Shown here piece by piece: positions 43,667 through 51,327 of a DNA stretch of 64,000 nucleotides. The stretch is from an uncultured Oscillospiraceae bacterium (GTDB lineage: Bacteria; Bacillota; Clostridia; Oscillospirales; Oscillospiraceae). How positions within the stretch are numbered: the first letter of the stretch is position 1; each line of letters begins with the position of its first letter. The position numbers and the translations under genes are program-made. The DNA lies in assembly GCA_910587345.1 (NCBI GenBank), contig CAJUKH010000013.1, positions 1 through 64,000 of the forward strand, written 5' to 3'. Under the pieces are notes generated by a model. It was not told the DNA's origin and did no database searches. It saw only the letters and a list, made by a program, of their open reading frames with translations.

Positions 43667-44020
43667 CTAATATCCGGGGTCGTTCTCCCAAGCGTCGATG
43701 ACATCATCGACATCACCGAGGCCACGGTCAAATCTGTTGAGAACGTCAATCAGCTCCATTCGTCCCTCCAGGGTGGGGGCGGTGTGCATCCTCCGCTCGG
43801 CTCTGATAACGTCCTCATCCGAGAACCTTGTTGTGGCTCCGGCTGGCATGGCATAGAAGACCACGCCCTTCTCCCCGACAACTGTTGCTGCCATTCTGAG
43901 CTGCCACGACATAAACCACCCACGGTTCATGGGCTTATCAAACCAGAAAACCACCTCCTGCCTGGTCAGTTCTTGGATGGATAGAATCTTCGGCCCTCTG
44001 CGCCACTTTCTCTTGCTCAT
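43667..44020 (-). CDS. Phage hypothetical protein (basic N-terminus)
   Basis: 117 residues from ATG 44020, preceded by GGGGGACAGATAT. SKRKWRRGPKILSIQELTR, then VVFWFDKPMNRGWFMSWQLRMAA. Not recognised. The C-terminal half is helical (LEGRMELIDVLNRFDRGLGDVDDVIDAWEND). Part of the leftward P2 transcript. Confidence 0.6.
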   Translation of the reverse strand: MSKRKWRRGPKILSIQELTRQEVVFWFDKPMNRGWFMSWQLRMAATVVGEKGVVFYAMPAGATTRFSDEDVIRAERRMHTAPTLEGRMELIDVLNRFDRGLGDVDDVIDAWENDPGY

Positions 44021-44039
44021 ATATCTGTCCCCCTTCTCC

Positions 44040-44768
44040 CTACACCCAGGCCGGAGTAACGGTCGTAGTGGGCAAATTGAACAGCCAGTCGATGACCTCC
44101 TGCGGAACCTCCTCCTTCTTCCACTCATGGCCGTACTGGTAGCCACATACCGGGCAGGGCTTTCCGAGAATCCCATCGGGATGTTCGCTCGGATGGAGCC
44201 ATCCGATGGTCTTGCTCTCGGTGGGGCCTTTGTCTCCGGCGTAAAGTGGCTTCTTCGGCTGATAATCTTTCGTGGCATCCCCAGACAGCTCCTCGTGGGT
44301 GGTAATGCCGTAGGGCAAAGAAGCATATCTCACCTGTTCCTCGGTGGGAGCGAAGGTCTCGCCCTTCCTCAGGGCGTCCAGAGCTGCGTTCTCCGCCGCC
44401 CTCTTCTTTTGGCTTGCTTCCGTGGAAAGCGTGTAGTTGTAAAGCGTTACCGCTTTCCCGGCCAGCTTATCCCACCCCAGCTCCTTCTGATGCTGGCAGT
44501 AGGGGCGCATATCGTTGAGGTGCCACGCATCCCAGATGTCACAGAACTTCTGAAGCATCTCGGCCGTCCAGCCATCGGTCGGTTCCCCAGCCCTGATTTC
44601 ATCAACACACTGACCGGCACTTCCTTTGCAGTTGCCTCCTCGCATGGGGCCGATCACCCCAGAGATGGAGAGCCTTCCGTCAGCCGAGAACTCGATCTTG
44701 CAGAAGGCCCTGGCCTTTACCGCACCGCCGATCTCACAGAGACACGGGCTGACTACCTTTTTCATCAT
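44040..44768 (-). CDS. Phage hypothetical protein, 242 residues
   Basis: The largest protein of the small-gene block. Mixed: ARAFCKIEFSADGRLSISGVIGP, then GSAGQCVDEIRAGEPTDGWT, a helical middle, and a C-terminal zinc-ribbon-like knuckle CPVCGYQYGHEW. Not recognised. Its start overlaps the preceding stop as TAATG. Confidence 0.65.
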   Translation of the reverse strand: MMKKVVSPCLCEIGGAVKARAFCKIEFSADGRLSISGVIGPMRGGNCKGSAGQCVDEIRAGEPTDGWTAEMLQKFCDIWDAWHLNDMRPYCQHQKELGWDKLAGKAVTLYNYTLSTEASQKKRAAENAALDALRKGETFAPTEEQVRYASLPYGITTHEELSGDATKDYQPKKPLYAGDKGPTESKTIGWLHPSEHPDGILGKPCPVCGYQYGHEWKKEEVPQEVIDWLFNLPTTTVTPAWV

Positions 44769-45004
44769 TATTCCCTCCCTTTCATGGCTTCTGCCATGAT
44801 TTCATCCATGTTGTTCTCCAGCAGGAAGACCATATCCGTATTCCTGCTGTCCAGCAAGCCATACAACTCCTTCCGAACGGCCTCCGGGGTGATGTCCCGG
44901 CAGTTGTGGTGAACCGCCAGAATCAGGTCGTCGAAGGTCAAGCCATCCAGGAGGCTATCGCCGGTTGCGAGATCCTTGCCCAGCTTCCACTGTCTCTCAG
45001 GCAT
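44768..45004 (-). CDS. Phage hypothetical protein, 78 residues
   Basis: Starts MPERQWKLGKDLATGDSLLD and continues with an all-helical acidic sequence. Chosen start overlaps the previous gene's stop by 8 bases. Unrecognised. Confidence 0.6.
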   Translation of the reverse strand: MPERQWKLGKDLATGDSLLDGLTFDDLILAVHHNCRDITPEAVRKELYGLLDSRNTDMVFLLENNMDEIMAEAMKGRE

Positions 45005-45326
45005 CGTCATCATCCTCCACTTCCGCCAGCGCATCAGCCAGCTCTTGCAGCATCTTATCAATGGCCTCCGCATCCTCCACCAGCTCACGGATGCTGCCAG
45101 GGACACCGTTCTTTCCACGACTGTCTACCCACAGCTCGACGTGTTCGTCCACGTCGAAGTAGGCGGCATACTTCTTGACCTCCCGGATGAAGTTCTCGGA
45201 ACTGGCCCCAAAAACGAAGTCTTCGCCAGCCGGGGAATACTTCTCAAGGTCTACCGACCCATCCTCGTACTCATGTACCGACCAGTCAAGCCTCTCGCAT
45301 ACCTCTCTGTACCTGCTCTTGAGCAT
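44997..45326 (-). CDS. Phage hypothetical protein, first gene after P2
   Basis: 109 residues. The stretch EDGSVDLEKYSPAGEDFVF, followed by ENFIREVKKYAAYFDVDEHVE, recurs as a small conserved protein in phages of gut Firmicutes; function unknown. The C-terminus is EVEDDDDA. It starts about 50 bp downstream of promoter P2. Confidence 0.68.
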   Translation of the reverse strand: MLKSRYREVCERLDWSVHEYEDGSVDLEKYSPAGEDFVFGASSENFIREVKKYAAYFDVDEHVELWVDSRGKNGVPGSIRELVEDAEAIDKMLQELADALAEVEDDDDA

Positions 45327-45340
45327 ATTTCCTACGCCTC

Positions 45341-45404
45341 ACTTTCCGAAAAGGTAAATTCCTTGTCCACATCTTCATTCTAACTTACCCGTCTGGTAAG
45401 TCAA
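45341..45404 (-). promoter_or_regulatory. Phage promoter P2 with palindromic operators
   Basis: Minus strand TTGACT (45404-45399), 16-bp spacer, TAGAAT (45382-45377). The spacer carries a perfect 7-5-7 palindrome ACTTACC-CGTCT-GGTAAGT (45383-45401). A weaker copy, ACTTTCC-N5-GGTAAAT, lies downstream at 45341-45359. Nearly identical to P1, so both are probably controlled by one dimeric regulator. Confidence 0.82.
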
Positions 45405-45458
45405 ACATAAAATGATATTTTTCCAAAAAAATTTACCGTAGCAACCCTGCCTTTATAT

Positions 45459-45911
45459 TCAGCCGCAAATTCCACTGAAGTCTTTGGCCTCATCGTCTGT
45501 GCAGGGCAGAATCGTCACCTCAATCTGAGGCCAGGTGGTGAGGTTGGCGATGAAGTGTCGGCCTTCCTCGTTCTGATAGAGTTCCTGGAGGCCGCCGTCA
45601 CTGAGCCACCGGTGACAGATCGGCGTGGCCTTCCGGCTGTCGTAGGTGGTGCCATCGACCACTTTCTTGAACTTGGGGCAAACACCCTGCCGCCGCTCCA
45701 TCCGGGGGCTGTCCCCCTCCGGCTCCAGCGTCACCTGGTAGCCAAGGAGCCGAATCGCATACAGCCAGTCGTCCGCTTTGAAGGCGTTGTTCCTGAACCG
45801 GCTGTTGATAACCTGGGGGCTGCATCCCATACTCTCGGCCAGCTTTCGCTGGGAGACGCCACAGTCTTTGAGAAGCTCGGCCAGCATCTCGGCAGCCGTT
45901 TTCTGCATCAT
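45459..45911 (-). CDS. Helix-turn-helix protein (XRE-type N-terminus)
   Basis: 150 residues. MLAELLKDCGVSQRKLAESMGCSPQVINSRFRNN (about 9-42) is a clear HTH. The rest is unrecognised (CPKFKKVVDGTTYDSRKATPIC, then HFIANLTTWPQIEVTILP). ATG 45911 shares ATGA with the gene upstream. It is the last gene before P2 and is a candidate regulator of the P1/P2 palindromes, though DNA affinity cannot be judged here. Confidence 0.7.
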   Translation of the reverse strand: MMQKTAAEMLAELLKDCGVSQRKLAESMGCSPQVINSRFRNNAFKADDWLYAIRLLGYQVTLEPEGDSPRMERRQGVCPKFKKVVDGTTYDSRKATPICHRWLSDGGLQELYQNEEGRHFIANLTTWPQIEVTILPCTDDEAKDFSGICG

Positions 45912-46120
45912 CTGGTCTCCTCCTCTTTCACGATCTCCCACTCTTTCAGGTTGAACTGCCGGAGAGGGTATGCCTCCGAAGCGTTACAGGCCATACCGAT
46001 GTCTTCCTCGCCGGTGTCCCTGTTGGTGGTCTGAATAATCTCCCACGTCTCGCCGGTATCATGCCGAAGGGTCATGCCGGGCACAATCCGTTCTCCGTGC
46101 TTGTCGAAATACTCCCGCAT
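45908..46120 (-). CDS. Small phage protein, 70 residues
   Basis: MREYFDKHGERIVPGMTLRH then TWEIIQTTNRDTGEEDIGM: a beta-rich fragment resembling small SH3-like phage proteins, but not recognised. GGAAAT precedes ATG and its stop overlaps the HTH gene. Confidence 0.6.
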   Translation of the reverse strand: MREYFDKHGERIVPGMTLRHDTGETWEIIQTTNRDTGEEDIGMACNASEAYPLRQFNLKEWEIVKEEETR

Positions 46121-46124
46121 TTCC

Positions 46125-46529
46125 TTATTCCTCCTCTTTCATGTACCCAAGGATTGCCCAGAGTGCGCCGTCGTCTTTTATAAGAACAACATCACCTTCC
46201 CCGGATTTCAGGTGCGCTCCACAGTAAGGACAAACCTCGACCTGCTCACCGCAGGGGTTGTCGCCGTGGTTAAGCACCCAAAACTCTGGCGGCTCGATCT
46301 CGTTCATCCAGATCTCCGCTCCGGGCGGTAGCCCGTGGCACCGGTGGATGGCCTTCTCCCATACCTTGCGGAATCCTCTCCGCATTTCCCCGTGAACCCC
46401 AGGCCGCGCTGAACTGGTGGCCGGAATCAGCTTCTCATCCGGGAGAGAGAGCCATTCCCTATACATGGCCTTGCTCTCTTCCTCGTGCCTTTGAGCATCG
46501 AGCTGGTCAAAAATGGTGATTTGGTTCAC
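46125..46529 (-). CDS. Phage protein with C-terminal zinc ribbon
   Basis: 134 residues. N-terminal ITIFDQLDAQRHEEESKAMYREWLSLP is helical; FRKVWEKAIHRCHGLPPGAEIWMNEIE follows; residues about 95-107 hold CGEQVEVCPYCGAHL, a zinc knuckle. No family recognised. 97 bp of leader separate it from the next gene (46626). Confidence 0.62.
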   Translation of the reverse strand: MNQITIFDQLDAQRHEEESKAMYREWLSLPDEKLIPATSSARPGVHGEMRRGFRKVWEKAIHRCHGLPPGAEIWMNEIEPPEFWVLNHGDNPCGEQVEVCPYCGAHLKSGEGDVVLIKDDGALWAILGYMKEEE

Positions 46530-46625
46530 ATTTCCTCACTCCTTGCCAGAAATAGAGCTTCTGGGATAGTTTCTGATGATGGAATGGTTGATTTAAGGTG
46601 CGTGGCGATCTGGAAAGCTGACATT

Positions 46626-46913
46626 CTAATTGAATATATAGGCGACGCCTTCAGATTCTTTTTTTGAGGATTTGCCCCACGCAAACTGATACTTTGAGGC
46701 GTCGCCGTTAAGGTTCCAGTTCAACGTCTCTTTGAGGTCGTTCAAGTCCAGGAACCATTCACATCCACGCTTCCCGATCTGCTCTTCGCTCCAATACTTC
46801 TGCGTCCTGTTGTCGAAAATTGAAACAGTTCTGATTTTACCGGTAATCTTGTCACTCATAACTCTGACGACCAGCTTTGCTTTGTGAAGCATCTTTCTTC
46901 TCACTTCAGCCAT
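46626..46913 (-). CDS. Phage hypothetical protein, 95 residues
   Basis: Basic, MAEVRRKMLHKAKLVVRVMS then IRTVSIFDNRTQKYWSEEQIGKRGCEWFLDLNDLKE. Unrecognised. ATG 46913 overlaps the stop of the zinc-ribbon micro-gene by 8 bases. Confidence 0.6.
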   Translation of the reverse strand: MAEVRRKMLHKAKLVVRVMSDKITGKIRTVSIFDNRTQKYWSEEQIGKRGCEWFLDLNDLKETLNWNLNGDASKYQFAWGKSSKKESEGVAYIFN

Positions 46914-47046
46914 CTTCCTCCTCTTCCATCGGGTGCCAGTGGTACTCGCAGTCGGGGTTCTCACAGCGATTGTTCCACATCAGCTCCCCGCACTTGGGGC
47001 AGCGACTACTCTCATAACCGCTGTACCCAGCCCCCATGTAACTCAT
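46906..47046 (-). CDS. 46-residue zinc-ribbon protein
   Basis: Short gene. Two Cys pairs, CPKCGELMW and CENPDCEYHW, spaced as in rubredoxin/zinc-ribbon folds. ATGA overlap with the upstream gene and an 8-base overlap with the next frame it. The close packing on both sides supports that it is real. Confidence 0.65.
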   Translation of the reverse strand: MSYMGAGYSGYESSRCPKCGELMWNNRCENPDCEYHWHPMEEEEDG

Positions 47047-47438
47047 CCGAATACCACCTCTCCGAAGAGGGCGTACTGGATGATGAGGTCGGCCATCTCT
47101 CCGTCAATCTGGCAGCAGTCGATGGTGCCATCTTTCTGGAGAGCGTGGTACTGGTCATCTCCGTTCTGAAGCCAGAGCTTCACGCCGGTCAAGAACTTAT
47201 CCAGATCCAGCTCCCACTTGTCATCACTCTCAGCATCGTGGAGGATGAGCTTCCCGCCCCGGCTTATCTGGTCGCTTGCGAACTCCCCAAGATACTCCCC
47301 CACGACCTCTGCTTCACAGCACCAGCCGGTAATCCCGCCCTCCAGGGCGCAGACCATGATGTCGTCGATGTCCTGACCGGTGAGCTTTGCCTCGATCTCT
47401 GGCCGGACAGTGTAGGTCTTCTTACTCTTGTCGCTCAT
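47043..47438 (-). CDS. Phage hypothetical protein, 131 residues
   Basis: TYTVRPEIEAKLTGQDIDDIMVCALEGGITGWCCEAEVVGEYL is a recurring segment in phage-encoded small proteins of clostridia; function unknown. It ends DGEMADLIIQYALFGEVVFG, an alpha-rich end. Overlaps its neighbours by 4 bases on each side. Confidence 0.68.
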   Translation of the reverse strand: MSDKSKKTYTVRPEIEAKLTGQDIDDIMVCALEGGITGWCCEAEVVGEYLGEFASDQISRGGKLILHDAESDDKWELDLDKFLTGVKLWLQNGDDQYHALQKDGTIDCCQIDGEMADLIIQYALFGEVVFG

Positions 47439-47971
47439 GCGATAGCTTCCTCCTTTGTGATTACTTTGTGCGTCCAGGCCCCGGAGTAGGCACCGATACT
47501 CGGCAACCGCTCCAACAGGGCCTTCTTCATCCCCTCCAGATACCGCTGGTGATGCTGTTTCTGGAGGCCGCTCAGATGGTCGTCATAGGGGTCTTCCTTC
47601 TGGATGAGCTTCACGGCCAGCGACCACTCGTTGTCCTCGACTCCGATGATAAAGAGCCGGTTCTCCAGCAGAACCCGGACGGAGCGGTCGGCTCCAATCC
47701 ATCGCTCCTCGCCCTGCCGCTCGAAGCTGGGGAACATCATTGTGAAGCTGTCCATGAAGCACTCCAAGATGTCATCTTCTTCTGCCCCGGTTCCCCAGTC
47801 GTCGTAGAGCCAGTCGTCACCCATAATCTCGTTGCTACTGAGGTCGCCCATGAGCCGAGTCTCCGGCTCATCAACATACGGATCGTTTCGGCGGTACACA
47901 TGGATGTGGTCGTTGTCGATGTAGTACAGGCCCTCATAGGGGCCGGTCACGCAAACATTACCCCTTCCCAT
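47435..47971 (-). CDS. Phage hypothetical protein, 178 residues
   Basis: Acidic and aromatic-rich: YYIDNDHIHVYRRNDPYVDEPETRLMGDLSSNEIMGDDWLYDDWG; then RLFIIGVEDNEWSLAVKLIQKEDPYDD. Not recognised. Stop shares ATGA with the next gene. Confidence 0.62.
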   Translation of the reverse strand: MGRGNVCVTGPYEGLYYIDNDHIHVYRRNDPYVDEPETRLMGDLSSNEIMGDDWLYDDWGTGAEEDDILECFMDSFTMMFPSFERQGEERWIGADRSVRVLLENRLFIIGVEDNEWSLAVKLIQKEDPYDDHLSGLQKQHHQRYLEGMKKALLERLPSIGAYSGAWTHKVITKEEAIA

Positions 47972-47974
47972 TGC

Positions 47975-48196
47975 CTACACCTCCGCCTTATAGAAGACCC
48001 TGGCCGCTTCCTCGACCGTGGTGTCATCGAAACACCAATTCATCTCCCTCGTGACCTTCTTGATGATGTCGGCATCCAGACCGGCCCTCTGCATAGCCAT
48101 GATAGCGTAGCCCTTACAGGCATCGTTACGCCATGGGCCGTCCAGATAGCGCAGGTCTTCTTTCGTGGGATCTACTGTACGAACTTCGAGTGCCAT
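47975..48196 (-). CDS. Small phage protein, 73 residues
   Basis: MALEVRTVDPTKEDLRYLDG, then GYAIMAMQRAGLDADIIKKV and a helical C-terminus. Unrecognised; 3 bp before the next gene's start. Confidence 0.58.
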   Translation of the reverse strand: MALEVRTVDPTKEDLRYLDGPWRNDACKGYAIMAMQRAGLDADIIKKVTREMNWCFDDTTVEEAARVFYKAEV

Positions 48197-48209
48197 CCTC
48201 GTCTCCTCC

Positions 48210-48776
48210 TTAATCCCCGATGCTGAAGTAGTCCGAATAGACCACGTTGTCTTCCTTGCAGAAATAGTAAGACCTGTCTCCGTAGGCTTCTTGGTCGCAG
48301 TAGAGGAAAACCAGCGTCTTCCCGTGCCTCTTTGCTTCGGAGGCCCCGTTCAGTCTCAAGCTGTACTCGTGCTTGTTCAGGAACTCATTGAGGGCCTCTC
48401 TTGTCGGAAGTCCGCCTTCCGGGATCTCCTCTTCCTGGGTCTCGCTGCCCTCATCGGCAAACCCCATGACTATGCCCCATTTGGTGAAGGGCAGCGGCGG
48501 CTGACCGGCCGCATCCCGGAGGGCCTCATCCATCCCGCAGTCGGAGCAGATATAGACCTTCGCCCTGCGGCTCAGAGCGTTACAGACCATCCGCTTCTCC
48601 ATGCGGTCGTGACCACACCGGGGGCAGGGCAGCCCATCAGCCAGTCCCTCCTCCTGGAGCTTACCCAGCTCCTCGACCATCTGCTTTCCCTTCACCTCGG
48701 CTTCTCCGCCCCAGTGTTTCAGGCCCCAGTCCTCGGTTTCCGTACCCGGCATGGGCATCATCTTCATATCGGCCAT
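48210..48776 (-). CDS. Phage hypothetical protein with zinc ribbon
   Basis: 188 residues. Centre: CPRCGHDRMEKRMVCNALSRRAKVYICSDCGMDEAL, a zinc ribbon of the kind found in Lar-type restriction alleviation proteins and other phage nucleic-acid-binding proteins. C-terminal LVFLYCDQEAYGDRSYYF. Function unknown; an anti-restriction role is only a guess. Confidence 0.62.
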   Translation of the reverse strand: MADMKMMPMPGTETEDWGLKHWGGEAEVKGKQMVEELGKLQEEGLADGLPCPRCGHDRMEKRMVCNALSRRAKVYICSDCGMDEALRDAAGQPPLPFTKWGIVMGFADEGSETQEEEIPEGGLPTREALNEFLNKHEYSLRLNGASEAKRHGKTLVFLYCDQEAYGDRSYYFCKEDNVVYSDYFSIGD

Positions 48777-48779
48777 CTC

Positions 48780-49037
48780 TCAGCCATCTCCTTTCAACCA
48801 CTTGATACATTCCTTCTTGCTGAAGAAGCTCTGCGTCCAGGCATCGCCGGTGCTGTTGTCGATGCCGACCCACAGCTCTCCGTCCTGGTAGTAGAACTTA
48901 CCGGTGGGTGTGTACTTTCCCCCGCCCTCCGTATTACTCCCCAGGATGAGACTGGCAGCCTCTTTGTCGATGGGGAGTATGTGGGGGTGGGTTCCCCCCT
49001 TGAGCCGCTTTACGGCGGCTTTAATCGCTCTGAACAC
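48780..49037 (-). CDS. Small phage protein, 85 residues
   Basis: MFRAIKAAVKRLKGGTHPHI, then GKFYYQDGELWVGIDNSTGDAW and SKKECIKWLKG. Basic N-terminus, beta-rich middle. Unrecognised. AGGAGAGAACGCC precedes ATG. Confidence 0.58.
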   Translation of the reverse strand: MFRAIKAAVKRLKGGTHPHILPIDKEAASLILGSNTEGGGKYTPTGKFYYQDGELWVGIDNSTGDAWTQSFFSKKECIKWLKGDG

Positions 49038-49052
49038 GGCGTTCTCTCCTTT

Positions 49053-49247
49053 CTACCATACCGGGTGCCAATCGGGAGACTGTTCTATCTCATCCAGACG
49101 CCGCCGACTGGCTTCCGCTTCACGTTCCCCTTCTGCATCTGAGAAGTTGGACACATCCAGGTCGATGACCTCCAGTTCTATACTGGGGTCTGTGGAGTAG
49201 GCCGCCTGTACCAGCCCACCCTCCACACGAACTACCACTTTTGCCAT
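49053..49247 (-). CDS. Small phage protein, 64 residues
   Basis: MAKVVVRVEGGLVQAAYSTD then IELEVIDLDVSNFSDAEGEREAEA: the N-terminal half is typical of phage 'VVVRVEGGLVQ' small proteins; function unknown. Start at 49247 is favoured by GGGGGGCTTGGAC; an ATG two codons upstream is the alternative. Confidence 0.62.
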   Translation of the reverse strand: MAKVVVRVEGGLVQAAYSTDPSIELEVIDLDVSNFSDAEGEREAEASRRRLDEIEQSPDWHPVW

Positions 49248-49262
49248 GTCCAAGCCCCCCTT

Positions 49263-49448
49263 TTATGAAAGCTGGATTAGGGCGTAGGTTCCGCTGGAGC
49301 CGGTGGAGACCACCATCCTGTCCAGGAACGGGGCAACCGCCCGGAAACTTCCGGGGTCATCTTTACAGCCGCAGAAGGCCAGACCTCCGTTGCTGTCCAC
49401 CAGCATGAACTTTCGATCCTCTCCCTTCAGAAAATCTCTCAGCTTCAT
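49263..49448 (-). CDS. Small phage protein, 61 residues
   Basis: MKLRDFLKGEDRKFMLVDSN then GCKDDPGSFRAVAPFLDRMV. Starts at the stop of the gene upstream (TAATG). Unrecognised. Confidence 0.58.
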   Translation of the reverse strand: MKLRDFLKGEDRKFMLVDSNGGLAFCGCKDDPGSFRAVAPFLDRMVVSTGSSGTYALIQLS

Positions 49449-49693
49449 TACTCTTCCTCCTCCAGCTCACATTCTTTGAACTCAGGCCATCCATCGGCAT
49501 CAATGGTGTCTTCCCCATCAACGCCTATCATCTTATCTCCGAACCCGCCGTTTCCTACAAGCTGTTGAACCCCGCCGAACTCGTTGGAGGCTCGGTCGAT
49601 GATTTCCTCCTCGGTCAGTTCCTCATCGTCCTCTACCTCCACAACCGTTGTGACCGTAATGATCATCTCGCCGGACACCCTGTACCTTTTCAT
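49448..49693 (-). CDS. Small phage protein, tandem paralogue B
   Basis: 81 residues. RYRVSGEMIITVTTVVEVED, ELTEEEIIDRASNEFGG, LVGNGGFGDKMIGVDGEDTIDAD. Shares most of this layout with the gene upstream (49697-49936), so the two come from one duplication. Function unknown. Confidence 0.68.
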   Translation of the reverse strand: MKRYRVSGEMIITVTTVVEVEDDEELTEEEIIDRASNEFGGVQQLVGNGGFGDKMIGVDGEDTIDADGWPEFKECELEEEE

Positions 49694-49696
49694 TTG

Positions 49697-49936
49697 TTAC
49701 TCCTCCTTCATGTAATCGTCAAAGACCACCGCCTCATCGGCCGCAATGGTCTCGTTTTCATCCTCTACGCCGATGAGCTTGTCATCGCCGCCGTTTCCGA
49801 GATAGGCGTGGATTCCGCCAAACTTCTGCTTCGCCCTCCGGCGAATCTCCTTCTCGGAAAGCTCCGTGCCATCCCTGACCGTGATGACCGTGGACACCGT
49901 GACCGTGGTATGGCCGAAGACCCTGATTTTCTTCAC
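49697..49936 (-). CDS. Small phage protein, tandem paralogue A
   Basis: 79 residues. KIRVFGHTTVTVSTVITVRD, ELSEKEIRRRAKQKFGG, LGNGGDDKLIGVEDENETIAAD: same order as paralogue B, with changes across all parts. Separate ATG start 3 bp before B. Function unknown. Confidence 0.68.
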   Translation of the reverse strand: MKKIRVFGHTTVTVSTVITVRDGTELSEKEIRRRAKQKFGGIHAYLGNGGDDKLIGVEDENETIAADEAVVFDDYMKEE

Positions 49937-50133
49937 CGTTTTCCCTCCTCCCCTTCGATTTTCAGGACTTTCGTTTCAATGGAGACGAAAGCATCTACCA
50001 CAAAATCCTTGTCGCATCCACCCTCCATCATATCGCAGGTTGCAATGCTCTTCTGGCGAAAATCCTCTTGGATTCTGACCGTGTTTTTCATGCCACAGTA
50101 CGGGCAGAGGACTGTTACTGTTCTATTCATCAC
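49933..50133 (-). CDS. Zinc-ribbon small phage protein, 66 residues
   Basis: TVTVLCPYCGMKNTVRIQED, then CDMMEGGCDKDFVVDAFVSI: four Cys in a ribbon arrangement, typical for phage small proteins of the 'CPYCG...CD..GGC' kind. ATGA overlap on both sides. Confidence 0.65.
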   Translation of the reverse strand: MMNRTVTVLCPYCGMKNTVRIQEDFRQKSIATCDMMEGGCDKDFVVDAFVSIETKVLKIEGEEGKR

Positions 50134-50384
50134 GCTTCCTCCTTCCCGTTAAGGTACATCTCTATGAGGGAGCAATACTCGGCTACCTGTCCTAAATCCA
50201 GGTCATACCACTCGCCGCAAGCGATCTGGTCGCCAGCGACCGGCTTCAGCCGGTACTTCCCGTTCTCCATGGTCTCCCAGGCTCGGACAGTGGTGTTGCC
50301 GAAGAAGTAGCACGTTGTCCCGTCGCCCTGGTGGCACTTACTGAGGTTGGGGATGCTGTCGGCGTCCCTGATTCTTCCGGGCAT
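50130..50384 (-). CDS. Small phage protein, 84 residues
   Basis: MPGRIRDADSIPNLSKCHQG, then TCYFFGNTTVRAWETMENGKYRLKP and WYDLDLGQVAEYCSLIEMYL. Unrecognised. Start 50384 overlaps close to the previous stop (GTGACTGATATG). Confidence 0.58.
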   Translation of the reverse strand: MPGRIRDADSIPNLSKCHQGDGTTCYFFGNTTVRAWETMENGKYRLKPVAGDQIACGEWYDLDLGQVAEYCSLIEMYLNGKEEA

Positions 50385-50385
50385 A

Positions 50386-50736
50386 TCAGTCACCCCCAAA
50401 GAAGACATCGTACCCCAGCTTCAGCAGCTCTCGAACCTGGGTCAAGGCAGTGAAGTGAAGCATATCATTCTGGAGGTCGTAACTGCACATGAACCCGTAC
50501 TCCTTCTCATCGGCCTGTCGGATCTCGAAGATGTACCGCTCCTTCCCGTCCGGGCTGTTCTCGATGGACTGGAAGCGGATGCGACACACCGGCCGCTCTT
50601 CAGCTTTTACCGCCTCCTTCAGCAGGTCTTCGAGGTAGCTTCCAAGCTCCTCCTCTGCTATCTCGGTCAGCTTATCGAAGGCTTCATCCAGCCCAGCCGC
50701 CGACACTCTCTCGAAGAACTTGTCCAGCTTTTCCAT
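50386..50736 (-). CDS. Phage hypothetical protein, 116 residues
   Basis: MEKLDKFFERVSAAGLDEAF, a long helix, then CRIRFQSIENSPDGKERYIFEIRQADEKEYGFMCSYDLQNDML. Unrecognised. GGAGGTAACGAT precedes ATG. Confidence 0.62.
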   Translation of the reverse strand: MEKLDKFFERVSAAGLDEAFDKLTEIAEEELGSYLEDLLKEAVKAEERPVCRIRFQSIENSPDGKERYIFEIRQADEKEYGFMCSYDLQNDMLHFTALTQVRELLKLGYDVFFGGD

Positions 50737-50748
50737 ATCGTTACCTCC

Positions 50749-50970
50749 TTAATTGTCCCGACAGAGGGCCTCGAACATGGCCTCCATGCCAACCCTGTCG
50801 AACCCGTCGATGATGTCCATGTCCTCGCAGAACTCCAGGAACTCCGTGAACATCCGCCTTCCGGCTCTGGCCTCCTCCTCACTCAGGCTTTCCTCATCCC
50901 GAAGAGCTTCGAGGCAGTCGGTCAGGTCAGGCTTGGTGTTCTGGAACCGGCAGTAGCTCATATTCGGCAT
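50749..50970 (-). CDS. Conserved small phage protein ('MSYCRFQNT' type), 73 residues
   Basis: MPNMSYCRFQNTKPDLTDCL is a signature I recognise from small proteins of many phages; role unknown. Then an acidic helical stretch (SEEEARAGRRMFTEFLEFCEDM). ATG 50970 follows GGGGAGGGATTGAG. Confidence 0.7.
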   Translation of the reverse strand: MPNMSYCRFQNTKPDLTDCLEALRDEESLSEEEARAGRRMFTEFLEFCEDMDIIDGFDRVGMEAMFEALCRDN

Positions 50971-50971
50971 C

Positions 50972-51256
50972 TCAATCCCTCCCCTCTTCATCCCGCACCA
51001 GTCGAACGACTGCGATGTTGGCAACGGCGAAGGCCACATCCTCGAAGTCTTCATTGTCGATCTTGCTATGTTCGATGATGTCGCTGGTGATTTCCACGAT
51101 GTCATCGGTGGTGATGTTCTCTTTGTCCCCTGCCATGTCGAACAGCAGGTGGCTGTACTCCTCGTTGGTGCCCCCGGTGTACCAGTCATGGTCGATGCAG
51201 AGCTTACGGAGCCTGTCGGCGGAAATGGTGCGAACTTCTTTGTACCCGTACGTCAT
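50972..51256 (-). CDS. Phage hypothetical protein, first gene of the P1 block
   Basis: 94 residues. TYGYKEVRTISADRLRKLCI, then DIVEITSDIIEHSKIDNEDFEDVAFAVANIAVV. A compact helical protein seen in gut phages; no known role. Its ATG follows GGGAGGTCATCATT, about 100 bp downstream of promoter P1. Confidence 0.65.
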   Translation of the reverse strand: MTYGYKEVRTISADRLRKLCIDHDWYTGGTNEEYSHLLFDMAGDKENITTDDIVEITSDIIEHSKIDNEDFEDVAFAVANIAVVRLVRDEEGRD

Positions 51257-51327
51257 AATGATGACCTCCCATTTTTTTACTTGGCGTTCGGCTTTCCGGG
51301 ACTTCTGCCCCAGCTACCGACCCGCCA

